Of a stretch of DNA of 13,320 bases, positions 1-7,396 are shown in pieces. The notes under the pieces are model-generated. The model had not been told where the DNA came from and did not search any database. It was given only the letters and a program-made list of their open reading frames with translations. Each line of letters starts with the position of its first letter. The stretch's first letter is position 1. The position numbers and the translations under genes were made by a program. The stretch is from the NCBI GenBank assembly GCA_028687415.1, contig JAQUAC010000032.1, positions 1 to 13,320 on the forward strand, given 5' to 3'. Source of the DNA: Acidocella sp. Its GTDB lineage: Bacteria; Pseudomonadota; Alphaproteobacteria; Acetobacterales; Acetobacteraceae.

Positions 1-1622
1 TGTTCATGCAGGCTCTGACACCGGACCCTGATACCGTTCTCAATAATTTTAACAAGCTTGTCCCGCTTTCGGATGGTGAGCGGGCCCGTATCGCTGCTGA
101 CCTTGGTGACCGACCAAAGTATATCCCGGTTCTGCTGAAGGATTATCTTAAATGGCCCGAAATGGCCACGATCGAGGTTAATACTCCCGATCTAACCGGT
201 GTGATTGTGGAAGTGGGTGCCAGCAGGGTTTACCCCTTGGGCCCGGCTTTGGCCCACGCGGTTGGGTATGTTGCCCGGCCCAACCAGGCCGAAGCAAAGC
301 GTGATACCATTTTGGCTTTGCCCGGTATGAGGGTTGGCCGTACTGGGGTGGAAGCTGACCAGGATGACGTTTTACGGGGTTCGCCCGGATTTGTGCAAAC
401 CGAGACGAATGTCCACGGTGAAGTGGTTCGTCAGGTAGCCCATGATAGTGGCTCCATTGGGCAAACGGTCGCCCTGGCCATCGATGCGGGGCTGCAAAAT
501 CTGGCGGTACAGCGGCTAAATGACCTGGCTGGTAGCGCTGTGGTGCTGGATGCGCTCACCGGCGAAATTTTAGCGTTGGCAAATTCGCCTTCCTTCGATC
601 CGTCTCTATTCGATAAAGGTGTGCCCAACATCGTTTGGCAGGGCTGGATGAACGATCCCGCGCATCCGCTGTTGAACAAGGCCACCGCCGGGTTGTTTGC
701 GCCAGGTTCGACCTTCAAGCCAACTGTTACACTCGCGGCAATGAAGCATGGCTCACTCACGGCCGATACCGTGCTTTATTGCCCTGGCTACCTTGATCTT
801 GGCGACCACAGATTCTGGTGCGACAATCATGTGGCCCATGGGCACATAACGGTGACGACGGCTTTGCAGGTGAGCTGCGATGTGTTTTTTTACCAGGTGG
901 CACTTGGCGTTGGCGCGGATCGGATGGCGGATATGGCCAACCAACTCGGTATCGGTATCGATTTGGGGGTGGATTTACCCTCGGCGGCCCCTGGCCTGGT
1001 TCCCACGTTGGATTGGGCACGCGCCCATGGCATCCATTGGGCGGAAGGCAACACCGTCGTGCAGGGCATCGGCCAGGGCTATACCCAGGTCACGCCATTG
1101 GCCCTTGCCACCATGATCGCCCGCGTTGCCAGCGGGCTGGCCGTCGGTCCGCATATCGCGCGGCGGATCGAAGGTGTGTTGCAGGCAGGTGCCGACGCGG
1201 CTGACTGGCCGGTCCTGGATATCGACGATCGCCACCTGGCCGTGCTGCGGCAGGGCCTCTTTGAGGTGGTCAACACACCGGCGGGCACCGCCTATAATGC
1301 CCGGCTGATGACCCCCAATGTGCAGATGGCCGGCAAAACCGGAACCGCCCAGGTGCATGACAACACCGCGGCCGAGAAGATGAAAAACTTCAATGACGCC
1401 ACGATGGCACTGGCTGACCGACCAAACGGGCTGTTCGTCGGCTTCGCACCGTACGAATCTCCACGTTACGCCGTCGCAGTCATCGTTGAGCACGGGCTAT
1501 GGGGTGCGCAATCCGCCGCCCCCATCGCGCGGGATCTTCTCACCTATGCCATCATCAACGACCCGGCCGGACGAGATGCGCCGTTGGGGCAACAACTCTC
1601 TGAGGTCACCTCGTCATTTTAG
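1..1622 (+). CDS. mrdA: Penicillin-binding protein 2 (peptidoglycan D,D-transpeptidase), 5' partial
   Basis: This class B penicillin-binding protein cross-links peptidoglycan for lateral wall growth in the elongasome and is anchored in the inner membrane facing the periplasm. The frame is open to the window edge. The visible part (538 residues from the first ATG at 6) lacks the N-terminal membrane helix and the RG-x-I-x-DRNG segment of the family, so about 85-90 residues should lie upstream; the ATG at 6 is internal. All three active-site motifs are present, numbered from that ATG: STFK at 235-238 (nucleophile Ser235), SCD at 290-292 and KTGT at 444-447. The PBP dimerisation-like region precedes residue 160. 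The family gene is normally followed by rodA. Here the stop overlaps an opposite-strand ORF and a copper operon follows. Assignment to PBP2 rather than FtsI rests on the SCD motif and on similarity through the catalytic domain. Confidence 0.93.
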   Translation, partial: FMQALTPDPDTVLNNFNKLVPLSDGERARIAADLGDRPKYIPVLLKDYLKWPEMATIEVNTPDLTGVIVEVGASRVYPLGPALAHAVGYVARPNQAEAKRDTILALPGMRVGRTGVEADQDDVLRGSPGFVQTETNVHGEVVRQVAHDSGSIGQTVALAIDAGLQNLAVQRLNDLAGSAVVLDALTGEILALANSPSFDPSLFDKGVPNIVWQGWMNDPAHPLLNKATAGLFAPGSTFKPTVTLAAMKHGSLTADTVLYCPGYLDLGDHRFWCDNHVAHGHITVTTALQVSCDVFFYQVALGVGADRMADMANQLGIGIDLGVDLPSAAPGLVPTLDWARAHGIHWAEGNTVVQGIGQGYTQVTPLALATMIARVASGLAVGPHIARRIEGVLQAGADAADWPVLDIDDRHLAVLRQGLFEVVNTPAGTAYNARLMTPNVQMAGKTGTAQVHDNTAAEKMKNFNDATMALADRPNGLFVGFAPYESPRYAVAVIVEHGLWGAQSAAPIARDLLTYAIINDPAGRDAPLGQQLSEVTSSF

Positions 1623-1882
1623 AGGGACGTTGCATCTTGGTTTGAGCATAGCCGGTTCGCCGCAGTCTGCCGGCGCCAGCCATAGATGCCGAACCCGAGA
1701 AGGGTGGTGAGACCGGTTGGACCGAGACCATATACCGACCAGGTCATCAGCGAAACCGAACGGAGCGCAGGAAAATGCGGTAAAAGGTACTGCGCGCCAA
1801 AGCAGAAACCCACGAATATGAATCCTATGGCAATACATTTACTCGCTTCCCCGCGCTTCAGGGGAGGGTCAGAGCAACACAT
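1619..1882 (-). CDS. Small two-helix membrane protein of unknown function, last gene of the copA-cueR operon
   Basis: I do not recognise this 87-residue protein. It starts with a CC pair (MCCSDPP), followed by a basic stretch and two clearly hydrophobic segments at about residues 16-35 and 46-67. The second is Gly-rich (GLTTLLGFGIYGW) and ends in a positively charged WRR. The tail is short and polar. A GAAAG element lies 9 nt before the ATG, an acceptable ribosome binding site. It follows cueR by 42 nt on the same strand, so it would be the third gene of the copper operon. Its TAA overlaps the PBP2 stop tail to tail. The N-terminal Cys pair plus operon position suggest a metal-linked inner-membrane protein, loosely like the small mercury transporters in size and layout, but no motif proves this. 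It could be a chance ORF; the hydrophobic pattern and RBS argue against that. Confidence 0.5.
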   Translation of the reverse strand: MCCSDPPLKRGEASKCIAIGFIFVGFCFGAQYLLPHFPALRSVSLMTWSVYGLGPTGLTTLLGFGIYGWRRQTAANRLCSNQDATSL

Positions 1883-1924
1883 CAGCAGTTACTTTCAAGG
1901 GTAAATCCATCGGATATCAACCAG

Positions 1925-2308
1925 CTACCTCTCAAGATCACGGAGAATTGGGCACTCAGGCCGATTGTCGCCATGACAGGTATCCGCTAACTCCTGTAGA
2001 GCGTCGCGCATAGCCGTCAGCTCAACAATCTTTGCTGTTAGATCGGCGACATGTTCGAGGGCAATTTGCCGAACCGCCCGGCTTGATTTTTTACCCTGCC
2101 AAAGCCCCACCAGCAACTTGATCCTGCTCATTGGCATGCCAAAGTCCCGTGCCCGCCGGATGAAGCGCAATGTCCGGATTTCGGTATCACCATAGACCCG
2201 GTATCCCGCCCCTGTGCGAGATGCCGCCGGGATAAGGTTTACACTTTCATAATACCGCATCATCTTGGCGGTGACGCCAGATGCTTTGGAGGCTTCTCCA
2301 ATATTCAT
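1925..2308 (-). CDS. cueR: Cu(I)-responsive MerR-family transcriptional activator CueR/HmrR
   Basis: This 127-residue cytoplasmic regulator binds and distorts 19-bp-spacer promoters of copper genes and activates them when Cu(I) (or Ag(I)/Au(I)) is bound. The MerR winged-helix domain occupies about residues 1-70 and includes the typical MRYYE (16-21) and GYRVY (35-39) segments. A dimerisation helix follows, then the metal loop with Cys111 and Cys119 separated by seven residues (C-x7-C, followed by PIL), as in E. coli CueR Cys112/Cys120. Ser76 aligns with CueR Ser77, the residue marking monovalent-metal sensors. The His-rich tail of E. coli CueR is absent. A GGAAG sequence 4 nt before the ATG sits in the 10-nt gap after copA. 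Being transcribed behind copA, it should increase its own level on copper exposure. Matching operators are at 4609-4676. Confidence 0.93.
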   Translation of the reverse strand: MNIGEASKASGVTAKMMRYYESVNLIPAASRTGAGYRVYGDTEIRTLRFIRRARDFGMPMSRIKLLVGLWQGKKSSRAVRQIALEHVADLTAKIVELTAMRDALQELADTCHGDNRPECPILRDLER

Positions 2309-2318
2309 AGCACTTCCA

Positions 2319-4577
2319 TCAAGATGTGTGTGGACGCCAGCGGCGCATCAATAACGCGTTCGCTACGACAGAGACGCTACTCAACGCCATCGCAGCGCCG
2401 GCAAAAACGGGGTTCAAAAACCCAAACGCGGCGAGCGGAATACCCGCGAGATTGTAAACAAATGCCCACCCCAACCCTTGCCGAATTTTATGGTAGATTT
2501 GCTTTGAAATTTCAATCGCGTCCGCGACGAGCGCCGGGTCGCCACGCATCAAAGTCACGCCGGCGGTCGCCATCGCAACATCGGTGCCTGTACCCATTGC
2601 GATGCCAATATCCGCCGCTGCCAAGCCCGGGGCGTCATTGATGCCATCCCCAACTATGGCAACGACTTTGTTCTCGCTTCTCAACCGGGCTATCGCTGCC
2701 GCTTTGTCACCGGGCAATAACTCCGACACGAACTCACTGATGCCCAAAGACTTGGCGATTGCCTGCGCCGCCCCCTGGTTATCGCCAGTCAGCATAACCG
2801 TGCGGACACCATTTTTATTGAGCCGCGCAACAGCCGCTTGAGCGGTTGGCTTCACAATATCGCCAAATGCGAGCAGCCCCAAGATTTGCAGTGTGGGCGT
2901 TGTTTCGGCAAGCCATGAGACGGTAAAACCGCTCGCCTCAAATGCTGCCGCTCGATCCGTCAGCAAATCGCATGGCAGTTGATGTTCCTTCATGAGGCGC
3001 GGGGTCCCAAGCAACAATTGTCGGCCATTAAGTTCTGCTGATACACCGCGGCCACCAAGCGCGCGAAAGCCATTAACGGCCTGGGGCAAAACAGAATCCG
3101 CTTCAGCCCGCGCGCGAACTGCCAGCGCCAGGGGATGTTCACTCCCCGTTTGTAGCGAGGCTGCGAGTCGCAAAACCTCATTTGCGCTTATGCCGGTGCT
3201 GGGAACGATGCCGGTTACCGTGGGGCGCCCCTCGGTGAGCGTGCCGGTCTTATCGAAAGCAACGACATTGATGGCGTGAGCGCGTTCCAGAGCTTCGGCG
3301 TCGCGGATCAGGATACCATGCCGCGCCGCAATACCCGTGCCGGCCATAATCGCCGTGGGCGTGGCCAAGCCCAGTGAGCAGGGGCAGGCAATGACCAGAA
3401 CCGATACGGCGTTCAAAACCGCCTCTGTCACATTGCCGGTTGCAGCCCACCAGGAAAAAAGCGTCAGCAATGCGATGCCAAGTACAACCGGTACAAATAT
3501 GGCGCTGATTTTGTCTACAAGCCGCTGGATCGGCGCCTTCGATGCTTGCGCATTCTCGACCATCCGAACGATTTTGGCGAGCGTGGTTTCGGCGCCGATC
3601 GCGGTTGTTTCCACCACGAGCAGACCGTCGCTATTGATCGACCCGCCTGTTACTTTGTCTCCCACGCCCTTTTCGACAGGCAAACTCTCCCCGGTCAGCA
3701 TCGATTCATCGACACGCCCGCTGCCTTCGATAATCCGTCCGTCGATCGCAATGCGCTCGCCGGGCCGCGTGACGACAATGTCACCAACCCGGACCTGGCC
3801 CAATGGAATCTCCAATTCCACACCAGCCTTGCGCACACGGGCGGTATCGGGGCGCAAATGGATCAGCGTCTTGATGGCCGAGGTGGTCTGACGCTTGGCT
3901 TTTGATTCGAGCCACTTGCCCAGCAGGATGAAGGTGATGAGCAAGGCCGAACTCTCGAAATAGAGTGCTGGCTCCTGGCCCCGTGGCGTGGCGAGAAGCT
4001 CAAACACACTTAAGCCCCAGGCAGCCGACGTACCGAGGGCCACCAGCAGGTCCATATTCCCGGAGAACACTTTAACCGCTTTCCACCCGGCGATATAAAA
4101 ACGGCCGCCAAGCCAAAACTGCACAACGCTTGCCAGAGCAAATTGTCCCCAGCCGGGAATCATCCCTCGAACACCAAAAAGATGGGTGACCATGCCAATC
4201 GCGAGGGGCGCGGAGAATATAAAAGCAGCAACTAAGTGAACAAGCTCACCACGGCTTTTGGCGGCGACCCGCGAATCCTCATCGGCGATGGCATTTGTCG
4301 AATCGGTCTCGGCCAGTGCCCGTGTTTCATAGCCCGCGTCGTGGACGGCGGAAATGATTGTTTCCAAATTGTTTGGGCCATGCTGCGTCTTAATCCGGGC
4401 GCGTTCAGTCGCCAGGTTTACCTCTACCGAAGTGACCCCGGGAACGCGTTTAAGGGCACGCTCAACGCGATTTACGCAACTGGCGCAGGTCATCCCGTCG
4501 ATGCCGATATCAATCTCGACACTAGCGTCGGCGATCTCGGACGGAGCTATATTGAGCTCTGAGGTGGCGACATCCAT
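2319..4577 (-). CDS. copA: Cu(+)-exporting P1B-type ATPase CopA
   Basis: This inner-membrane pump exports cytoplasmic Cu(I) using ATP and is the main copper-detoxification ATPase. I chose the ATG at 4577 (752 residues) because GGAG lies 7 nt upstream; a TTG nine codons further upstream is open but less credible. In order: one N-terminal HMA domain with GMTCASC (Cys31, Cys34), about residues 22-85; membrane helices from about 113; actuator TGES at 295-298; the membrane CPC copper site at 398-400; phosphorylation motif DKTGT with Asp442; the P1B-specific HP at 481-482; TGDN at 597-600; GDGIND at 643-648; and the last two helices with YN (708-709) and MxxSS (730-734), the signature set of Cu(I) P1B-1 pumps. 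All key residues are present. There is a single HMA domain where some relatives have two. It is the first gene of an operon with cueR and is driven by the CueR-type promoter at 4609-4639. Confidence 0.96.
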   Translation of the reverse strand: MDVATSELNIAPSEIADASVEIDIGIDGMTCASCVNRVERALKRVPGVTSVEVNLATERARIKTQHGPNNLETIISAVHDAGYETRALAETDSTNAIADEDSRVAAKSRGELVHLVAAFIFSAPLAIGMVTHLFGVRGMIPGWGQFALASVVQFWLGGRFYIAGWKAVKVFSGNMDLLVALGTSAAWGLSVFELLATPRGQEPALYFESSALLITFILLGKWLESKAKRQTTSAIKTLIHLRPDTARVRKAGVELEIPLGQVRVGDIVVTRPGERIAIDGRIIEGSGRVDESMLTGESLPVEKGVGDKVTGGSINSDGLLVVETTAIGAETTLAKIVRMVENAQASKAPIQRLVDKISAIFVPVVLGIALLTLFSWWAATGNVTEAVLNAVSVLVIACPCSLGLATPTAIMAGTGIAARHGILIRDAEALERAHAINVVAFDKTGTLTEGRPTVTGIVPSTGISANEVLRLAASLQTGSEHPLALAVRARAEADSVLPQAVNGFRALGGRGVSAELNGRQLLLGTPRLMKEHQLPCDLLTDRAAAFEASGFTVSWLAETTPTLQILGLLAFGDIVKPTAQAAVARLNKNGVRTVMLTGDNQGAAQAIAKSLGISEFVSELLPGDKAAAIARLRSENKVVAIVGDGINDAPGLAAADIGIAMGTGTDVAMATAGVTLMRGDPALVADAIEISKQIYHKIRQGLGWAFVYNLAGIPLAAFGFLNPVFAGAAMALSSVSVVANALLMRRWRPHTS

Positions 4578-4608
4578 TGCAAAACTCCAAATACCCGGTA
4601 TCAACCGT

Positions 4609-4639
4609 CAAATAGGGCTTACCACCATGGGAAGGTCAA
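4609..4639 (-). promoter_or_regulatory. CueR-type promoter of the copA operon
   Basis: On the minus strand a -35 box TTGACC (4639-4634) and a -10 box TATTTG (4614-4609) are separated by exactly 19 bp. This overlong spacing is the hallmark of promoters activated by MerR-family regulators. The spacer carries an imperfect dyad, CTTnCCA and TGGnAAG, placed as in known CueR/HmrR boxes. The -10 box ends 31 nt before the copA ATG at 4577, leaving a short leader with the GGAG ribosome binding site. Cu(I)-CueR activation is inferred from this architecture and from cueR in the same operon. Confidence 0.82.
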
Positions 4640-4658
4640 GGGCGCTTGACCTTCCCAT
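4627..4658. repeat. 14-bp perfect inverted repeat joining the two divergent copper promoters
   Basis: Arms at 4627-4640 and 4645-4658 (ATGGGAAGGTCAAG and its exact complement) are separated by only 4 bp. Each arm contains the -35 box and the upstream half of the CueR dyad for one of the two divergent promoters, so the repeat arises because two near-identical promoter halves lie back to back. It may also form a stem in single strands, but its position fits regulator binding rather than termination. Confidence 0.85.
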
Positions 4659-4676
4659 ACGGGAATGTCCCTTGAT
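4646..4676 (+). promoter_or_regulatory. CueR-type promoter for copZ and the HMA/DsbD-like gene
   Basis: On the plus strand a -35 box TTGACC (4646-4651) is followed after 19 bp by CTTGAT (4671-4676) as the -10 box, which is weaker than consensus. The spacer holds a dyad TTCCC-N4-GGGAA (4652-4665), very close to CueR boxes of copA promoters. The distance from -10 to the copZ ATG (31 nt) mirrors the distance on the copA side. The weak -10 with a long spacer fits a promoter that is silent until the activator distorts it. Confidence 0.75.
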
Positions 4677-4707
4677 GAGCGCTCTTAATCGGTCTCGGGG
4701 AGAGTTG

Positions 4708-4909
4708 ATGTTAACTTTGAAGGTTTCCGGTATTACGTGCTCAAAATGCGTCGAGGCCGTCACAAGATCGGTAAAAAAAGGTAAATTCAGTGGAGGATGT
4801 TTTTGTTGACCTTGATAGCGGCAAAGTCACCGTAACAGGGAATCCAAACGAACAAGCGGTGCGGACCGCCATCATCGAGGAAGGTTACGAAATCCTAGCC
4901 AGTGCCTAA
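4708..4909 (+). pseudogene. copZ: CopZ-like copper chaperone, interrupted by a +1 frameshift in an A7 run
   Basis: CopZ proteins are small cytoplasmic HMA-domain chaperones that carry Cu(I) to CopA and to CueR-type sensors. The ATG at 4708 has a strong GGGGAG ribosome binding site 5 nt upstream. The frame opens with MLTLKVSGITCSKC, giving the metal-binding CxxC at Cys11 and Cys14. After the A7 run at 4773-4779 the zero frame drifts and stops at 4807-4809, giving 33 residues that end in CFC. Removing one A restores a continuous 66-residue chaperone that continues with VNSVEDVFVDLDSGKVTV and ends at the TAA at 4907-4909; the length and the second half match the family well. The cause could be a sequencing indel, a true mutation, or slippage on the A run. 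The gene is first behind the plus-strand CueR-type promoter, divergent from copA. Confidence 0.85.
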
Positions 4910-5111
4910 ATTTTGTGATGACCACGCGCGTCCTACGCGACTTGAAAATGCTCGATGCTCGTATCGGGTTTCAGTCCGCGAATTGTGAAATCAGTACACG
5001 GCCCGGCCGAGATGTTCGCGATCAGGTTTCTCATAACTATCGTTCATTCGAACAAACGCATGGCTTAGCTCCGTGGCCCTCGCTCGGCGCCGAACACAGA
5101 TGGAATTGCCT

Positions 5112-6842
5112 ATGAGCGCAGCGTTGTATTTGAAGGTTGACAACATGCACTGCGCCGCGTGCGAAGTGCGCGTTGAACGCAAGATTAGGGCATTGCCCGG
5201 TGTAAACAAAGTCCATGTGAGTCATGTATCGGGGCAAGCGAAAGTCTCCGTCACCGGCGGAAATCTCAAGCTTCAAGACTTTGAAGACGCGCTCGTGTCA
5301 GACGGTTATACAGTATCCTGGTGGGCGGAGCGCGCCCAGACAAAGCTGGCGGCAACCGGCGGCAACACAAGCCGCGATTATGCGGAAGTCGGCTCAATCT
5401 TGCTGCTTCTGCTTGCCGTGTGGTCACTTCTCAGTCACTTCGAGCTGTTGCCAAAAGGTTTGGCGATCAACGATCACATGAGCTACGGATTTGTGTTTCT
5501 CATCGGGGTCGTCGCCGCCTTCTCCTCTTGTCTGGCGGTCACCGGCGGCCTGCTTCTCAGCGTTGCCGCAAAATACAACGAGCAATACCCAAATCTTGAC
5601 GGCTGGCAAAAGTTCAAACCGACACTCTACTTCAATGCCGGACGCGTCATTTCATACACTATTCTCGGCGGTGCCGTGGGCGGGCTAGGGTCTGTATTCA
5701 CGTTGTCGCAACGGGGAAATGGTATCCTCAGCATCCTTGCCAGCCTCGTGATGATTATACTGGGATTCCAACTTCTGCATCTTTTTCCTTGGATGCGGCG
5801 GTTGCAGCCGCGCATGCCGAATGCCTTGGCCCATCGCATTCATGATTTTAGCGGCAAAAGCGGCACCACGCGCTCCGCACCGCTGGTTCTCGGCGCTCTG
5901 ACGTTCTTCCTGCCATGCGGATTTACTCAGGCACTACAATTCTACGTCTTGTCGACGGGCAACCCCATGACCGGCGCGCTGACGATGCTCGCTTTCTCGC
6001 TCGGGACGCTCCCGAGCCTATTATCGCTCAGCATGGTATCGAGCTTTGCTCGCGGAAGTTTCCAGACGCACTTTTTGCGATTTGCCGGCGTGGTGGTGGT
6101 TCTGGTCGGCTTCTGGAACATCAAGAATGGTTTAGCGCTTGCCGATATCAACCTCCCCTGGACATCTTTCAATGCGAATTCTGACAGCGCTAGTTCTGTA
6201 CCTTTGCCAATTATTGGCGGTGTCCAGACCGCAAAGATGACCATCAATGGTTATGACTATTCACCGAGTCATTTTACCGTCCAGGCTGGCGTGCCGGTTA
6301 AGTGGCAAATCGACGGAAGCAATGCGACCGGTTGCGCACGGATTGTACTGTCGTCATCTCTCAAAATCGCCAAATACGTCTCGCCCGATCAGGTCACGAC
6401 GGTCACCTTCATTCCAAGAGAGGCCGGCAACTATTCGTTTAGCTGTCCCATGGGAATGACCACGCGAGGTGCCGCGATCACTGTTTTGCCGAGTAAGCCC
6501 GGAACGGCTTTAGTGGCCGATGCATCCGATGAGGTCGGAGATACGACCACCTCGCCGCAACCCATTGCCGGTGGCCAAACATTCAATATGGAAATCTCTC
6601 AGGAGAACGGTTTCTATCCGAATTCATTTACGGTTAAAAAGGGCGTGCCATTAACTTTACAAATCAACGACAAGGTCCCTTTGCCCGGATGCCTTGGAGT
6701 CATGGTCATCCCAGAATACGACGTGACAGTCCCATTTCAGCTTGGCATCAATACCCTCTCATTTACGCCGACAAAAACCGGTATCATCTACGGTGAATGT
6801 AGTATGGGATCGAAAATGATTCGGTTTGTCGTAGTCAATTAA
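5112..6842 (+). CDS. HMA domain - DsbD/TauE-like membrane domain - two cupredoxin-like domains; probable copper tolerance protein
   Basis: I chose the ATG at 5112 (576 residues; GGAA 6 nt upstream) over an open GTG at 5073. Residues 3-68 form an HMA domain with MHCAAC (Cys14, Cys17). About 90-350 is a multi-helix membrane region with single conserved-looking cysteines in SSC (Cys140) and PCG (Cys269), the layout of DsbD/CcdA- and TauE/UreH-like proteins. Two repeats of a cupredoxin-like fold follow, about 372-460 and 490-576. The first has Cys408 and CPMGM (445-449); the second has Cys527 and CSMGSKM (563-569). In both, a Cys stands where plastocyanins have their first His ligand. Related proteins are annotated as HMA plus cycZ-like membrane copper tolerance proteins. 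I infer copper transfer or thiol-based handling across the inner membrane, with the cupredoxin domains in the periplasm. It lies 202 bp after copZ, with no obvious promoter between, so co-transcription is likely. Confidence 0.85.
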   Translation: MSAALYLKVDNMHCAACEVRVERKIRALPGVNKVHVSHVSGQAKVSVTGGNLKLQDFEDALVSDGYTVSWWAERAQTKLAATGGNTSRDYAEVGSILLLLLAVWSLLSHFELLPKGLAINDHMSYGFVFLIGVVAAFSSCLAVTGGLLLSVAAKYNEQYPNLDGWQKFKPTLYFNAGRVISYTILGGAVGGLGSVFTLSQRGNGILSILASLVMIILGFQLLHLFPWMRRLQPRMPNALAHRIHDFSGKSGTTRSAPLVLGALTFFLPCGFTQALQFYVLSTGNPMTGALTMLAFSLGTLPSLLSLSMVSSFARGSFQTHFLRFAGVVVVLVGFWNIKNGLALADINLPWTSFNANSDSASSVPLPIIGGVQTAKMTINGYDYSPSHFTVQAGVPVKWQIDGSNATGCARIVLSSSLKIAKYVSPDQVTTVTFIPREAGNYSFSCPMGMTTRGAAITVLPSKPGTALVADASDEVGDTTTSPQPIAGGQTFNMEISQENGFYPNSFTVKKGVPLTLQINDKVPLPGCLGVMVIPEYDVTVPFQLGINTLSFTPTKTGIIYGECSMGSKMIRFVVVN

Positions 6843-6929
6843 CACGTACGATTATGTGGCAACCGCGAAATCGATTGGCAGACAGTAGGCTCGTCGGACT
6901 TCTGAACGGGATGGGGCTGCTCTGGGCAG

Positions 6930-7334
6930 AATACACTTATGCCTGAGACCAGGCCCGTTCTGGAATCCAGCCACGGCACGACGGCAGAGGCAAGCAACTT
7001 CCGGACGATCTTCCTGCACACGTCAGTTTGAAATCATAACATGTTCGCCGCGTCGTAGGCAAGCCTTGTGAATAATCTGAACGTCGGCATGAGCTGGGGC
7101 GTCTTCCCTCTGTTCTTCACGGCCTTCGGTCTGGGCGTCGAGCGAGTGGGTATCCTCGACGCGGTCTATCCGACACTAATCGCGTCGATGTCGGACGCGT
7201 CGCACCCATCCTGGCGGGCGCGGTCGCTCAGTGTGTACCGGTTTTGGCGCGATCTCGGCTACGCGATCGGCGCGCTTTCCACAGGCATCATGATCGATCT
7301 CTTCGGCATCGCCGTGGCAATGCGAGAGAGATGA
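6930..7334 (+). pseudogene. Major facilitator superfamily transporter remnant
   Basis: One frame carries recognisable pieces of an MFS drug/metabolite transporter. From 6942 it reads a loop-like segment ending FRTIFLHTS, then a TGA at 7029-7031 where a Trp or similar codon would be expected. Next is MFAAS, a TAG at 7056-7058 where relatives have CAG (SQAGLVNNLN), then VNNLNVGMSWGVFPLFF. At 7164-7175 the text jumps from the end of one helix (GILDAVYP) to a motif from near the other end of the protein (YPTLIASMSDASHPSWR), followed by SVYRFWRDLGYAIGAL. So roughly half the transporter is missing in frame, and the N-terminal half and extreme C-terminus are also gone. From a GTG at 7068 an 88-residue product is formally possible but would not be a transporter. 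Bases 6843-6929 hold nothing I recognise. Confidence 0.75.
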
Positions 7335-7396
7335 GGCTTTACGCTCATCGGATGACCACGATGGCTTGCTCTACTGAGGTGGTCCAGGCAGCTTTG

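Noticed and set aside
975..1493. 172-codon minus-strand ORF inside PBP2
   Set aside because: It is an antisense shadow of a clearly coding catalytic domain and has no protein-like pattern.
1602..1620. Possible terminator GAGG / CCTC followed by ATTTT at the PBP2 end
   Set aside because: The stem is only 4-5 bp with a loop of 1-3 bases and lies inside the coding sequence; too weak to call.
4578..4604. Upstream TTG start for copA
   Set aside because: It adds nine codons but has no better ribosome binding site. The ATG at 4577 has GGAG at 7 nt, and the extra codons cover the RBS itself.
5073..5111. GTG start 13 codons upstream for the HMA/DsbD-like protein
   Set aside because: The ATG at 5112 has GGAA at 6 nt and begins directly before the HMA fold, whereas the extra residues are not HMA-like.
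4915..5115. 66-codon plus-strand ORF between copZ and the HMA/DsbD-like gene
   Set aside because: No RBS, no recognisable domain, and it overlaps the downstream start. The stretch 4910-5111 seems to be non-coding, and I saw no operator in it.
6904..6960. Inverted repeat GAACGGG / CCCGTTC as a mobile-element end
   Set aside because: The arms are only 7 bp and 43 bp apart, with no transposase or target duplication; probably chance.
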